Shown in pieces: positions 56,989-64,000 of a DNA stretch of 64,000 nucleotides. Under the pieces are notes generated by a model that did no database searches, was not told where the DNA came from, and was given only the letters and a program-made list of their open reading frames with translations. How positions within the stretch are numbered: position 1 is the first letter of the stretch; the number at the start of each line of letters is the position of its first letter. The stretch spans positions 1 through 64,000 of the forward strand of contig NZ_OUNG01000005.1 of NCBI RefSeq assembly GCF_900343155.1, read 5' to 3'. The stretch comes from Lactimicrobium massiliense. Its GTDB lineage: Bacteria > Bacillota_I > Bacilli_A > Erysipelotrichales > Erysipelotrichaceae. The position numbers and the translations under genes are program-made.

Positions 56989-57942
56989 ATGAGCAGAGAC
57001 ACAGAAAAGATCATGAAAGAACTCTTCGGGTATATTGAGAAAAACGGCGGTGCTGAAACGGATGAGGATTTCAGGCGCATGGCAGATCAGTTCATCATGA
57101 ATTACAACGCATCCATTCACGTTCAGCCAGGCTTGAATGAAGATACAGCCCAAACAAGTGATGACTGGATGGAGCTTGCGGAAGAGACGGATGATAAAGA
57201 TGATGCGATCCGGTATGCGCGCAATGCGCTTTCACTGGATCCGGACAATCTGGATGCCGAAACAATGATTGCATTCAATACAGATCACGAAGATGTTCTC
57301 GATAATCTTCTTGCCATGCGTAAAGTCTGTGATCATGGCGAAAAGCTGATGAAACAGCATGGCTATCTGGACAAGGATGCAGGTGAGTTCTGGATGGTTC
57401 TGGAAACACGTCCTTATATCCGTGCTTTGAATATGCGGATGGAGCTGGAAATCTCCTGCGGTATGTATAAGCTGGCAGAGGCAACCGGTGAAGAAATCAT
57501 CAGGCTCAATAACAATGACAATACCGGTGTACGTCTGGCCCTGATGAGTTTGTATGCCACAACATTGGATCAAAAACCGGCAGAAGAACTGATTGGAAAA
57601 TTCAGTGAGTATGGTCCCGACAGCGGGATGCTGTTAGCACTGTCAGCTCTGTATTTCCGCCTTGGCAATTTTGTCAAAGCAGAAGAAACACTGAGAGAAC
57701 TGCAGCACAGAAACAAAGATACCCGCCGCTTCTTCAAAGCAATCACAGACCAGAAGCTTGATGATTACCGTACGGATGAAATGTCGTGGGGATATGAACC
57801 TGGCACTATATCAGAATTGATCACCATATATGATGAATCATCGTTCTTATGGCAGTCAGAAGGGATCATCTCCTATTATCTATGGGCAGCACAGGAACTT
57901 AAGCCGCATAGGAAGACAAAGAAAAAAAGAAACTATAGATGA
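56989..57942 (+). CDS. TPR-like protein of unknown role
   Basis: A 317-residue soluble, acidic, helical protein. Start at ATG 56989 (MSRDTEKIMKELFGYIEKNG) with GGAAAGGA upstream; a nearer-upstream ATG at 56971 lacks a ribosome site. TPR-like helices include DAIRYARNALSLDPDNLDAE and MLLALSALYFRLGNFVKAEE. The region between is helical with few standard TPR signatures. The C-terminus is basic (KPHRKTKKKRNYR). Divergent from gltX. It resembles ST7/TPR scaffolds, but no function can be assigned. Confidence 0.7.
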   Translation: MSRDTEKIMKELFGYIEKNGGAETDEDFRRMADQFIMNYNASIHVQPGLNEDTAQTSDDWMELAEETDDKDDAIRYARNALSLDPDNLDAETMIAFNTDHEDVLDNLLAMRKVCDHGEKLMKQHGYLDKDAGEFWMVLETRPYIRALNMRMELEISCGMYKLAEATGEEIIRLNNNDNTGVRLALMSLYATTLDQKPAEELIGKFSEYGPDSGMLLALSALYFRLGNFVKAEETLRELQHRNKDTRRFFKAITDQKLDDYRTDEMSWGYEPGTISELITIYDESSFLWQSEGIISYYLWAAQELKPHRKTKKKRNYR

Positions 57943-57973
57943 CAGAGAATGATTTCTGCAATGATGGAACTGG

Positions 57974-58008
57974 GGAAGATGCTTGTATGCAGTATCTTCC
58001 TTTCTTTA
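57974..58008 (+). terminator. Terminator after the TPR-like gene
   Basis: GGAAGAT (57974-57980) pairs with ATCTTCC (57994-58000), then TTTCTTT. Inner bases GC-TTGTAT-GC extend the stem. Confidence 0.8.
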
Positions 58009-58058
58009 TGTATCAGTGACGGTCTGCCTAGATTTTTGTGAGAATGTAAAATACAGCA

Positions 58059-58086
58059 TTGCATTTTCGAAAACCGATGGTACAAT
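58059..58086 (+). promoter_or_regulatory. Promoter of the tRNA-Gln gene
   Basis: TTGCAT (58059-58064), 16-base spacer, TACAAT (58081-58086), about 12 bases before the tRNA. Confidence 0.65.
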
Positions 58087-58098
58087 AATATCTGCTGT

Positions 58099-58171
58099 TG
58101 GGATATAGCCAAGCGGTAAGGCAACTGGCTCTGAACCAGTCATTTCGGGAGTTCGAATCTCTCTATCCCAG
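58099..58171 (+). tRNA. tRNA-Gln (anticodon CTG)
   Basis: A 73-base cloverleaf. Acceptor stem TGGGATA pairs with TATCCCA. Anticodon stem ACTGG/CCAGT carries loop CTCTGAA (anticodon CTG). T arm is CGGGA-GTTCGAAT-CTCTC-like. The TGGG start with U1-A72 is usual for tRNA-Gln. CCA is not encoded. Confidence 0.92.
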
Positions 58172-58178
58172 CCTGAAG

Positions 58179-58210
58179 ATTCCTGAGTTATTGCTCAGGA
58201 ATTTTTATTT
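58179..58210 (+). terminator. Terminator of the tRNA-Gln gene
   Basis: ATTCCTGAG pairs with CTCAGGAAT around a 6-base loop, followed by TTTTATTTT. Confidence 0.93.
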
Positions 58211-58622
58211 TGCAAAAAAGGCTTAAATAAAGTCTTTTTCAGCTGTTTTGGTGTGAACGTGCTACAGGCGGATTTTGGAAAATTTGCTATTATTTTCTAT
58301 ATTTTGCCGAAAAATTTTGACTTTTTTTGTTTCTCTTTTTTTGCGTTTTGGTTTTTTTTGCTTTTTGTTTAAATAGATTGTCAGCACAAAACACGCATCA
58401 AAAAAGGCATCCGTCCGGGATTTCGCCCTGGATCAGATGTCTGATTTTCGTTACTTCCACGCCTGCGCGCAATTTATTCTGATCGGAACCGATGTATTGC
58501 TGGCAAGCCCTGCTGACCTCAATCATGTTTCATTCGTCTTCATTGAGCAAGATACCGAAGATGCCAGCCAGTTTCATCATTGGATTGTAAACAGTGTGAC
58601 ATGGATCCGCAGAATCGGAAAT
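58211..58622. other. T-rich gene-free stretch with a hairpin
   Basis: No supported gene. 58211-58390 is T-rich. At 58406-58441 GGCATC...TCCGGG pairs with CCCTGGA...GATGTC, and the minus strand continues into TTTTTT, so it can terminate minus-strand transcription. Open frames exist on both strands (plus 58437-58673, and a minus frame ending in RHLIQGEIPDGCLF near 58395), but none has a ribosome site. A decayed gene is possible. Confidence 0.45.
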
Positions 58623-58651
58623 TTGACACGGTTCTTTTGGTATGGTATAAT
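58623..58651 (+). promoter_or_regulatory. Strong sigma-A promoter of the ABC-F gene
   Basis: Perfect TTGACA (58623-58628), 17-base spacer, perfect TATAAT (58646-58651). Transcription would start about 58658, leaving a leader of about 135 bases. Confidence 0.92.
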
Positions 58652-58657
58652 CTTCGC

Positions 58658-58793
58658 CCGTAGAAAGGCCTGAGCAATCAGGAAGTGATAGGCATGCGCA
58701 ATTAAGTTCTGCTGGTAAATGAATTGACTCCTGGCATTTGCCCGCGTAATCTGCTGTGTTTTCAGCTTATTGTGGGAGTAGAACGGAGTGTGC
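58658..58793 (+). promoter_or_regulatory. Long 5' leader of the ABC-F gene with a tiny upstream ORF
   Basis: The leader holds a hairpin CCTGA-GCAA-TCAGG (58669-58682). Its 3' side runs into GGAAG (58681-58685), a ribosome-site-like sequence eight bases before ATG CGC AAT TAA (58694-58705, peptide MRN). Antibiotic-resistance ABC-F genes are often induced by drug-stalled ribosomes on very short leader ORFs, so attenuation control is plausible. A terminator hairpin was not found by eye. Confidence 0.5.
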
Positions 58794-60347
58794 ATGTTAC
58801 AAATCAATCATCTTACAATTATATGCCGCAGTGATCTGCGCAGTCTGGTCACTGACTTTTCTCTTACCCTGAATGAGGGTGATGTATGTGCCCTGATTGG
58901 TGAGGAGGGCAATGGCAAATCAACGCTGCTGAAATGGATGTATGATCCTTCGCTTGTGAAGGATTATGCGGATGTATCAGGATCTTTTTCCTGCTCGTTA
59001 AAGAAAGGATATCTGACCCAGATTCGAGAACATGATCCTGGCACTGTGTATGAATATCTGTGTGAGGAACCCCTGTTCTGCTATGCAGCTTCTGATGAGA
59101 TTGCCTCTGTTGCATCCAGTGTGAATCTGCCGGTAGAGATGTTCTATTCTGATCAGATGATGGATAGCTTATCCGGTGGCGAAAGTATCAAGATCCGCAT
59201 GAGCCGGCTCTTATTTTCAAAAGCACAGTTATTACTGCTGGATGAGCCTTCCAATGATTTGGACCTTGAAACATTAAACTGGCTGCAGAAATTTCTGGTT
59301 TCCTGTCCGGATCGTATCATTGTGTATGTATCGCATGATGAGGTTCTGTTGCGCCATACGGCCAACAAGATCGTGCATATGGAACTGTTAAAGGCAAAGC
59401 AGACAGCACGGATCACCGTGGCAGGATGCGGTTATGAAGACTATCTGCAGCAGCGTGCATTGAATCTGCATCATCAGGATGCTCTGGCTGTCAGTGATCA
59501 GAAGAACTATACAAAAAAGATGGAGAAGTACCAGCGGGTCCGCCAGCAGGTGGAACATGATCTGCGCAATGTGTCTCGCCAGGATCCCCATACCGGTCAA
59601 TTGCTGAAAAAGAAGATGCACAGTATCAAGGCACAGGGAAAACGGCTGGATCAGGTAAAAGAGAATATGCATCAGAAGGTGGAAACAGAAGAGGCAATTC
59701 TGTTCTGTTTTCCTGCAGACACTGCCATTCCCAATGGCCGCATGGTACTGGATCTGCATCTTTCCCAATTATGCATTGATGGACATGTGCTGGCTCAGGA
59801 TATCTCTTTGACAGTGCGCGGTCCTGCTCACCTTGCCATCATTGGCCGCAATGGCTGCGGCAAGACAACCCTGATGAAAGAGATTTATACTCAGTTGAAA
59901 GCAGATCACCGTCTGCGGATTGGCTGGATGCCGCAGAACTATGATGAGGTTTTAAACGAAGACGACACTGCCATTTCCTTTTTGTGTCCTTCTGGCAAAA
60001 AAGAGGAAGTGACACATGCCCGGCAGATGCTTGGAGCGATACGGTATACAAGTGAAGAGATGGAACGTCCGATTCGTACTCTCAGCGGCGGCCAGAAGGG
60101 TAAAATCCTTCTGCTGAAGATGCAGCTGGAACATGACAATGTCCTTCTGCTGGATGAGCCTACCCGGAACTTTTCGCCGCTTTCAGCACCTGTGATTGCC
60201 TCCACAGTGGCATCCTTTCCCGGCACGGTCATCATGGTCTCTCATGACCGCTCCTTCCTTGCCAAAACAGCCAGTCAGCTGTTCAAGCTGGATCTACATG
60301 GTCTGCACCCATGTGATCTGGCGGTACTGGCGGACAGTGACGATTGA
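58794..60347 (+). CDS. ABC-F family ATPase, possible ribosome-protection factor
   Basis: A 517-residue protein with two ABC ATPase domains and no membrane span. Domain 1 has GEEGNGKST (Walker A), SLSGGESIKIRMSRLLF and LLLLDEPSNDLD. Domain 2 has GRNGCGKTT, TLSGGQKGKILLLKMQL and VLLLDEPTRNFSP. The linker (about 225-300) is helical and basic, as in ABC-F antibiotic-target-protection proteins. ATG 58794 follows CGGAGTGTGC; the frame could start at GTG 58788. Drug specificity cannot be read. Domain 1 is shorter than in housekeeping ABC-F factors such as EttA-like proteins, favouring the resistance-type group; this is inference. Confidence 0.85.
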   Translation: MLQINHLTIICRSDLRSLVTDFSLTLNEGDVCALIGEEGNGKSTLLKWMYDPSLVKDYADVSGSFSCSLKKGYLTQIREHDPGTVYEYLCEEPLFCYAASDEIASVASSVNLPVEMFYSDQMMDSLSGGESIKIRMSRLLFSKAQLLLLDEPSNDLDLETLNWLQKFLVSCPDRIIVYVSHDEVLLRHTANKIVHMELLKAKQTARITVAGCGYEDYLQQRALNLHHQDALAVSDQKNYTKKMEKYQRVRQQVEHDLRNVSRQDPHTGQLLKKKMHSIKAQGKRLDQVKENMHQKVETEEAILFCFPADTAIPNGRMVLDLHLSQLCIDGHVLAQDISLTVRGPAHLAIIGRNGCGKTTLMKEIYTQLKADHRLRIGWMPQNYDEVLNEDDTAISFLCPSGKKEEVTHARQMLGAIRYTSEEMERPIRTLSGGQKGKILLLKMQLEHDNVLLLDEPTRNFSPLSAPVIASTVASFPGTVIMVSHDRSFLAKTASQLFKLDLHGLHPCDLAVLADSDD

Positions 60348-60381
60348 AATCTCTTTTGGAATACGTATGATGTAGACATGA

Positions 60382-60411
60382 GGAATCGGAGAAATACCGG
60401 TTCCTTTTCTT
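60382..60411 (+). terminator. Terminator between the ABC-F gene and the adhesin gene
   Basis: GGAATCGG-AGAAATA-CCGGTTCC followed by TTTTCTT. Confidence 0.88.
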
Positions 60412-60434
60412 GTTGTAGGAAAAAGGAGGGAAGT

Positions 60435-63400
60435 ATGCACAAGAAGTGTAAGGGAATGCTGAAAATGCTTGGTGCATTCCTGCTGCTGGGCAGTGGGATG
60501 GCACCCATCCAGGCAGAGGAGAGTCCTGATCCCATCAGCTCTTTTCCAGCTGAGCAAAGTCAGGAACAGACACTAGAACAGAACGAACATATGCTCATCC
60601 GTGCGGATGGCATCGGTACGATCCGCATTGTCAGAAGTGATGGCTCTGAAGAAGTTCTTTCTGTTTCGGACGAAGTGCCGCTGGATACTGAAATTGCCGG
60701 TGCCATGGATGAGGAAATCACAATTTATGCTGAGGGAGATGAAGGTCTTGTGACTGCCATGTGGGGCATGTTCAATAGCGATGGCAGTACAAAGACCATT
60801 GGTGATGGCATGGCTGTCAGTGAAGAGGCATCTGTTGTCTTTGGACATACAAAGATGATGCAGCTTAGCTTTGCCACCAAAGAACAATCGCAGGCATTTC
60901 ACTATGGCACTTTGCCCAGGCGAAGAAGACTGGCAAGAGCATTAGCACCATCATCGTTTGCCAATGCAAAGCAGGGTGATACCTTCACCGGCAGACTCAC
61001 ACTGTCCAATGAAGATATCTATGCCAACCGCTTCCATGTCAGCTGGCTTGATGGCGGCCTGGCAGAGATTTCTCATCTGTTTACAAACGGCGAAATCATG
61101 CTGCACTGTCTGAATCCCGGCGGCATTGGACCAACTAAAGATATTTCCGTCTATGGCATGTATGCACCAGTCTATCACACCTACCATGCCGAGATTACCC
61201 GACTGGACCGCAGCACCGGTACCATTGCCATCTCCATGTACACGGATCCGCTGCTCTCTCCGCGCGGCCGTCCGCTTACCGGATACAACAATGGTGTCAC
61301 CGTAAACTATCAGACCGTTGGCCGTACCGTGCAGTATGGCGGCGAGATTGAGCTGACCATGCCGGAAGGAAGTGCAGAAGTTGTGAAAAAAGATCCTTCT
61401 GGTGCCGGTGTTGCCGGGGCAAGACTTGGTCTGTTTCAGAAAGATCGCCTGATAGAAGAATGGATCAGCGATGGCAGTGTGCATGTTGTCAAAACCGCAC
61501 CCGGGACATATGAACTGCGTGAGCTGGAAGTACCCAGAGGCTACATCAAGGCAAAGCCTGTTACGGTTGTGGTCAATGCTGGTCAGACAGCATCCTGCCA
61601 GATGAAAGACGGCCGTTTGAAAGTTGTGAAAACGGATGCTGTGACCGGTGAGCCGTTGATTGGGGCTGTCTTTGAAGTGCGCAGGCAAGATGGCAGTGTG
61701 GCAGACAGATGGACTTCCGATGGCAGTGACCACTGGGTGGAAAATCTGGAAGAAGGGAACAGATATACACTTGTGGAGACCAGTGCGCCGCAAGGCTATC
61801 AGAGTGCACCACCGGTCACTTTTACAGCTGCTTGTGACAAAGAAATTGTGATTCCCGTTGCCAATCAGCCAAAGCGGATCCGTGTTTCCTTTTCCAAACA
61901 GGACCGCTATGATTCATCTGTCAAGCTTGCCGGGGCAGAGTTCACACTGTTCCATGAAAATGGCACGGTTGCCACCATGACAAATGGTCAGCCGGCAAGA
62001 GCGCTGACTGATGAAAATGGAAACTGTTCATTTGAACTGTATTACCACCCATCCTATACAAGCTTCTACGCTATGGAAACCAGGGCACCGGATGGCTATC
62101 TTGGCGACAATGGTGCCAGGATTGAACTGGGCAGTGCTTTGGAGCGGATTGATCATCCTGTGCACAAAGTGCTGACAAATACAGCAGACACATCCATCCA
62201 GATTCATAAGGTGGATGCCATTGCCGGCAGGGCACAGGGAGATGCCACCCTTGCCGGAGCCATCTATGATGTGTATGATGCAAAGACCAATCAGAAAATT
62301 GATGCACGCATTACTGGTACCAATCAGTTTGTAATCAAAGCGGATGGCTCATCCAACATCATCCGCGGTCTGCCGTTTGACCGTGACTACTATGCCATTG
62401 AGGCAAAAGCACCGGAAGGATATCTGCTTTCCCAAGAAAAGATCATGCTTTCTCTTTCCAAGACGGTGAAAGTTGGCAATCGTCGGTCCATTGATGCCCA
62501 GGCCAAAGAGAATCCGGTATCTGGAAAACTTGGCATCTATAAGCATTACAATAAGAAACCGGGTTCTGAGATTGATGACAAACCGGAAGAAGGCGCCGTC
62601 TTTGCAGTCGTGCTGAAAAAGTATGTCGAGCAGTATGGTTCAGTGTCAGAAGCGATCCAGCACAAGGATCAGTTTGCAGCGATGGAATATGACATCATGA
62701 CAACAGGTAAAGACGGCCGTGCCGCTTCAAAGGACCTTGCCTATGGCACCTATCTTGCCGCACAGATTCATGCCGTGGATCAGGAAGCAGAAATCTGCCG
62801 GGATGTGTATGAATTCCGTATTTCCGGCACCCAGAACAATCCGATTCAGCATGTATCCTTTACCAATGATGAAAAGGAATATGCCCTGCAATTGATCAAG
62901 ACAGATGGGAAAACCGGCAGGTATATCACGTACCGTTCGGCTGCCTTCAAGATCAAGCAGATCCAGGATGGCTCCGGCAAACCTATGAATGTCTATGTGA
63001 CCCAGAAAGTCGGCCTGCGCAATGTGGATACATTCCGAACAGCATCATCGCAGCTGTTTCTGCCAACCGGTACCATCTATGCAAGTTATGAAGAAAAGGG
63101 CACAGTCACGACGCCACTGAAAGTCAAAGCAGGCATCTATCTGATTGAGGAAGTGGAAACACCGGCAGGTTTTGTGAAAACCAGCCCGCTGCGCATTGAA
63201 GTCAAAGCATCCGGCATCAGTGAAATCAAAGAGGATGGAACCCAGATTGTACGCAGAGAGATTGTCAATCAACCGGTCTATGGTCGTCTGCATCTGCGGA
63301 AGAAAATCGAAGAGATCAAGTCGGATGTATCTCTTGTCAAGCCGCAGGATCTTTCCAAAGTCAGATTCGGCATGTACGCTGCAGATACGATCATTGATCC

Positions 63401-64000
63401 GGCAGATGGCAGTATCCTGCTGCACAAGGGCGAACTGTTCTCTTCGTTCTATCTGAACAGTGATGGCACATACCTTCTGGATCAGATCCCGCTGGGCAGC
63501 TACGATCTGAAGGAACTGGAAGCACCGGCAGGCATTCTGCTGGAGAAGAAGTCATTTCCCATTGTCATTTCACAGACGGATGAAACCACAGAGATCTATG
63601 ATGTGCAGCTCCAGGTAACCAATCAGCTGACATATCTGGAAATTGTCAAAGAAGATATGAATGGCCAGGTCTTAACTGGAGCAAAACTGTCACTGCGGCG
63701 GGCATCAGATCATCAGGAGGTTGCTGCATGGGTATCGGGCAGGGATCCCTTTGTCATCACCGGTCTTGATCCTCAGGAAACCTACATCCTGTATGAGCTG
63801 GAAGCACCAGAAGGCTATGTCCGCCTGAAAGAATTTGATGTCAGCCAGCCAGGTACGCCAGGCCGTCATCGGCTTGCGGTCAAAAACACACAGGTGACAA
63901 TCTCCAAGGAAGATCTCGGCGGCCAGGAAGTCAAAGATGCCCATATGAGCGTCATTGAAAAAGATACAGGAAAAACAGTTGATGCATGGATCAGTGACGG
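60435..64000 (+). CDS. Giant SpaA/Cna-B repeat surface protein (3' end beyond the window)
   Basis: Open from ATG 60435 (AAAAGGAGGG upstream) to the window end, at least 1188 residues. The signal peptide is MHKKCKGMLKMLGAFLLLGS...QAEE. After about 300 residues of a unique head come repeated prealbumin-like SpaA/Cna-B domains. Each opens with a Lys-rich strand (VVKKDPSGAGVAGARLGLFQ; LKVVKTDAVTGEPLIGAVFE) and closes with an E-x-x-AP-x-GY turn (ELEVPRGY, ETSAPQGY, ETRAPDGY, EAKAPEGY, EVETPAGF, ELEAPAGI, ELEAPEGY), at least seven in all. In known families these form isopeptide bonds and build pili or adhesins anchored by sortase; the anchor would lie past the window. Confidence 0.9.
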   Translation, partial: MHKKCKGMLKMLGAFLLLGSGMAPIQAEESPDPISSFPAEQSQEQTLEQNEHMLIRADGIGTIRIVRSDGSEEVLSVSDEVPLDTEIAGAMDEEITIYAEGDEGLVTAMWGMFNSDGSTKTIGDGMAVSEEASVVFGHTKMMQLSFATKEQSQAFHYGTLPRRRRLARALAPSSFANAKQGDTFTGRLTLSNEDIYANRFHVSWLDGGLAEISHLFTNGEIMLHCLNPGGIGPTKDISVYGMYAPVYHTYHAEITRLDRSTGTIAISMYTDPLLSPRGRPLTGYNNGVTVNYQTVGRTVQYGGEIELTMPEGSAEVVKKDPSGAGVAGARLGLFQKDRLIEEWISDGSVHVVKTAPGTYELRELEVPRGYIKAKPVTVVVNAGQTASCQMKDGRLKVVKTDAVTGEPLIGAVFEVRRQDGSVADRWTSDGSDHWVENLEEGNRYTLVETSAPQGYQSAPPVTFTAACDKEIVIPVANQPKRIRVSFSKQDRYDSSVKLAGAEFTLFHENGTVATMTNGQPARALTDENGNCSFELYYHPSYTSFYAMETRAPDGYLGDNGARIELGSALERIDHPVHKVLTNTADTSIQIHKVDAIAGRAQGDATLAGAIYDVYDAKTNQKIDARITGTNQFVIKADGSSNIIRGLPFDRDYYAIEAKAPEGYLLSQEKIMLSLSKTVKVGNRRSIDAQAKENPVSGKLGIYKHYNKKPGSEIDDKPEEGAVFAVVLKKYVEQYGSVSEAIQHKDQFAAMEYDIMTTGKDGRAASKDLAYGTYLAAQIHAVDQEAEICRDVYEFRISGTQNNPIQHVSFTNDEKEYALQLIKTDGKTGRYITYRSAAFKIKQIQDGSGKPMNVYVTQKVGLRNVDTFRTASSQLFLPTGTIYASYEEKGTVTTPLKVKAGIYLIEEVETPAGFVKTSPLRIEVKASGISEIKEDGTQIVRREIVNQPVYGRLHLRKKIEEIKSDVSLVKPQDLSKVRFGMYAADTIIDPADGSILLHKGELFSSFYLNSDGTYLLDQIPLGSYDLKELEAPAGILLEKKSFPIVISQTDETTEIYDVQLQVTNQLTYLEIVKEDMNGQVLTGAKLSLRRASDHQEVAAWVSGRDPFVITGLDPQETYILYELEAPEGYVRLKEFDVSQPGTPGRHRLAVKNTQVTISKEDLGGQEVKDAHMSVIEKDTGKTVDAWISD

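Noticed and set aside
55521-57038. 505-codon plus-strand open frame
   Set aside because: It is antisense to gltX, a clear full-length housekeeping gene; the product is a low-complexity mix without motifs.
58437-58673. 78-codon plus-strand frame before the ABC-F gene
   Set aside because: No ribosome site; it starts in a hairpin and crosses the strong ABC-F promoter, so a real gene is unlikely.
60951-61793. 280-codon minus-strand frame
   Set aside because: Opposite the SpaA-type adhesin gene, whose repeats are in perfect frame with signal peptide and ribosome site.
1-64000. CRISPR array or cas genes
   Set aside because: No regularly spaced identical 25-40 base repeats with unique spacers and no Cas protein were seen. 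The short repeats near 19.9 kb and 9.3 kb fit insertion-sequence ends.

Overview
The window looks like a chromosomal segment of a low-to-moderate GC gut Firmicute (Bacillota). Gene content and protein style suggest the Erysipelotrichia (Erysipelotrichaceae-like), but this is an inference without a database search. The support is a Lpl/Ytc-type sugar ABC operon with a MsmX/UgpC-like ATPase, an infC-rpmI-rplT operon with an unusual infC start, an L-box lysine riboswitch, a type VIIb-like ATPase and a SpaA-type adhesin.

Layout. (1) 1-6.03 kb: a carbohydrate ABC transporter operon (DUF624/YesL protein, lipoprotein receptor, two permeases, ATPase, a 34-aa membrane peptide) behind a cre-like site and closed by a strong terminator. 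(2) About 6.1-37.3 kb: a mosaic accessory island. It starts with insertion sequences and scars: a complete ISL3 element, a small serine recombinase, an IS30 fragment interrupted by an IS21 element, and a ParB-like remnant. Next come an acyltransferase with an XRE-AbrB regulator, an uncharacterised two-gene module (DUF5677-like protein plus a partner with a TTG start), a decapitated large serine recombinase, and a second uncharacterised module (379-aa protein plus a 27-aa membrane peptide). A SymE-like toxin gene, a sigma-like HTH gene behind a leader terminator, and a type I restriction-modification locus follow. The locus has hsdR, two full hsdS genes sharing repeats, an extra single-TRD S-like gene, hsdM, then a DUF262/HNH (GmrSD-like) gene. 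The island ends with a nuclease fragment, two zinc-ribbon membrane proteins, phage-tail remnants, an XRE regulator, a candidate structured RNA with its own terminator, and an intact large serine recombinase whose stop overlaps the first codon of the next chromosomal gene. (3) 37.3-43.5 kb: a type VII (WXG100/Esx) secretion-like cluster (SLH/Big2 lipoprotein, EssC/YukB-like ATPase, YukD/EsaB-like ubiquitin fold), without a visible WXG100 substrate. (4) 43.5-46.95 kb, minus strand: a radical SAM/SPASM protein and a lysine-riboswitch-controlled amino-acid ABC importer. (5) 47.1-60.3 kb: housekeeping genes truB-ribF-rRNA methyltransferase-RelA-like-Asp23, infC-rpmI-rplT, tRNA-Glu(CTC), an IS1182 element sitting inside the gltX terminator, gltX, a TPR protein, tRNA-Gln(CTG) and an ABC-F ATPase with a long regulatory leader. 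(6) 60.4 kb to the end: a very large SpaA/Cna-B repeat surface protein that runs off the window.

How it works together. The island is a defence hotspot built on a recombinase-driven mobile element. Restriction-modification, DUF262, SymE and the two anonymous modules form a plausible anti-phage cluster, and several of the interspersed small proteins are new candidates. The two modules at 14.6-17.1 kb and 18.45-19.69 kb, and the candidate RNA at about 34.98-35.35 kb, are the best places to look for something undescribed. All boundaries and families were assigned by reading the sequence and from memory of families; no search was run.
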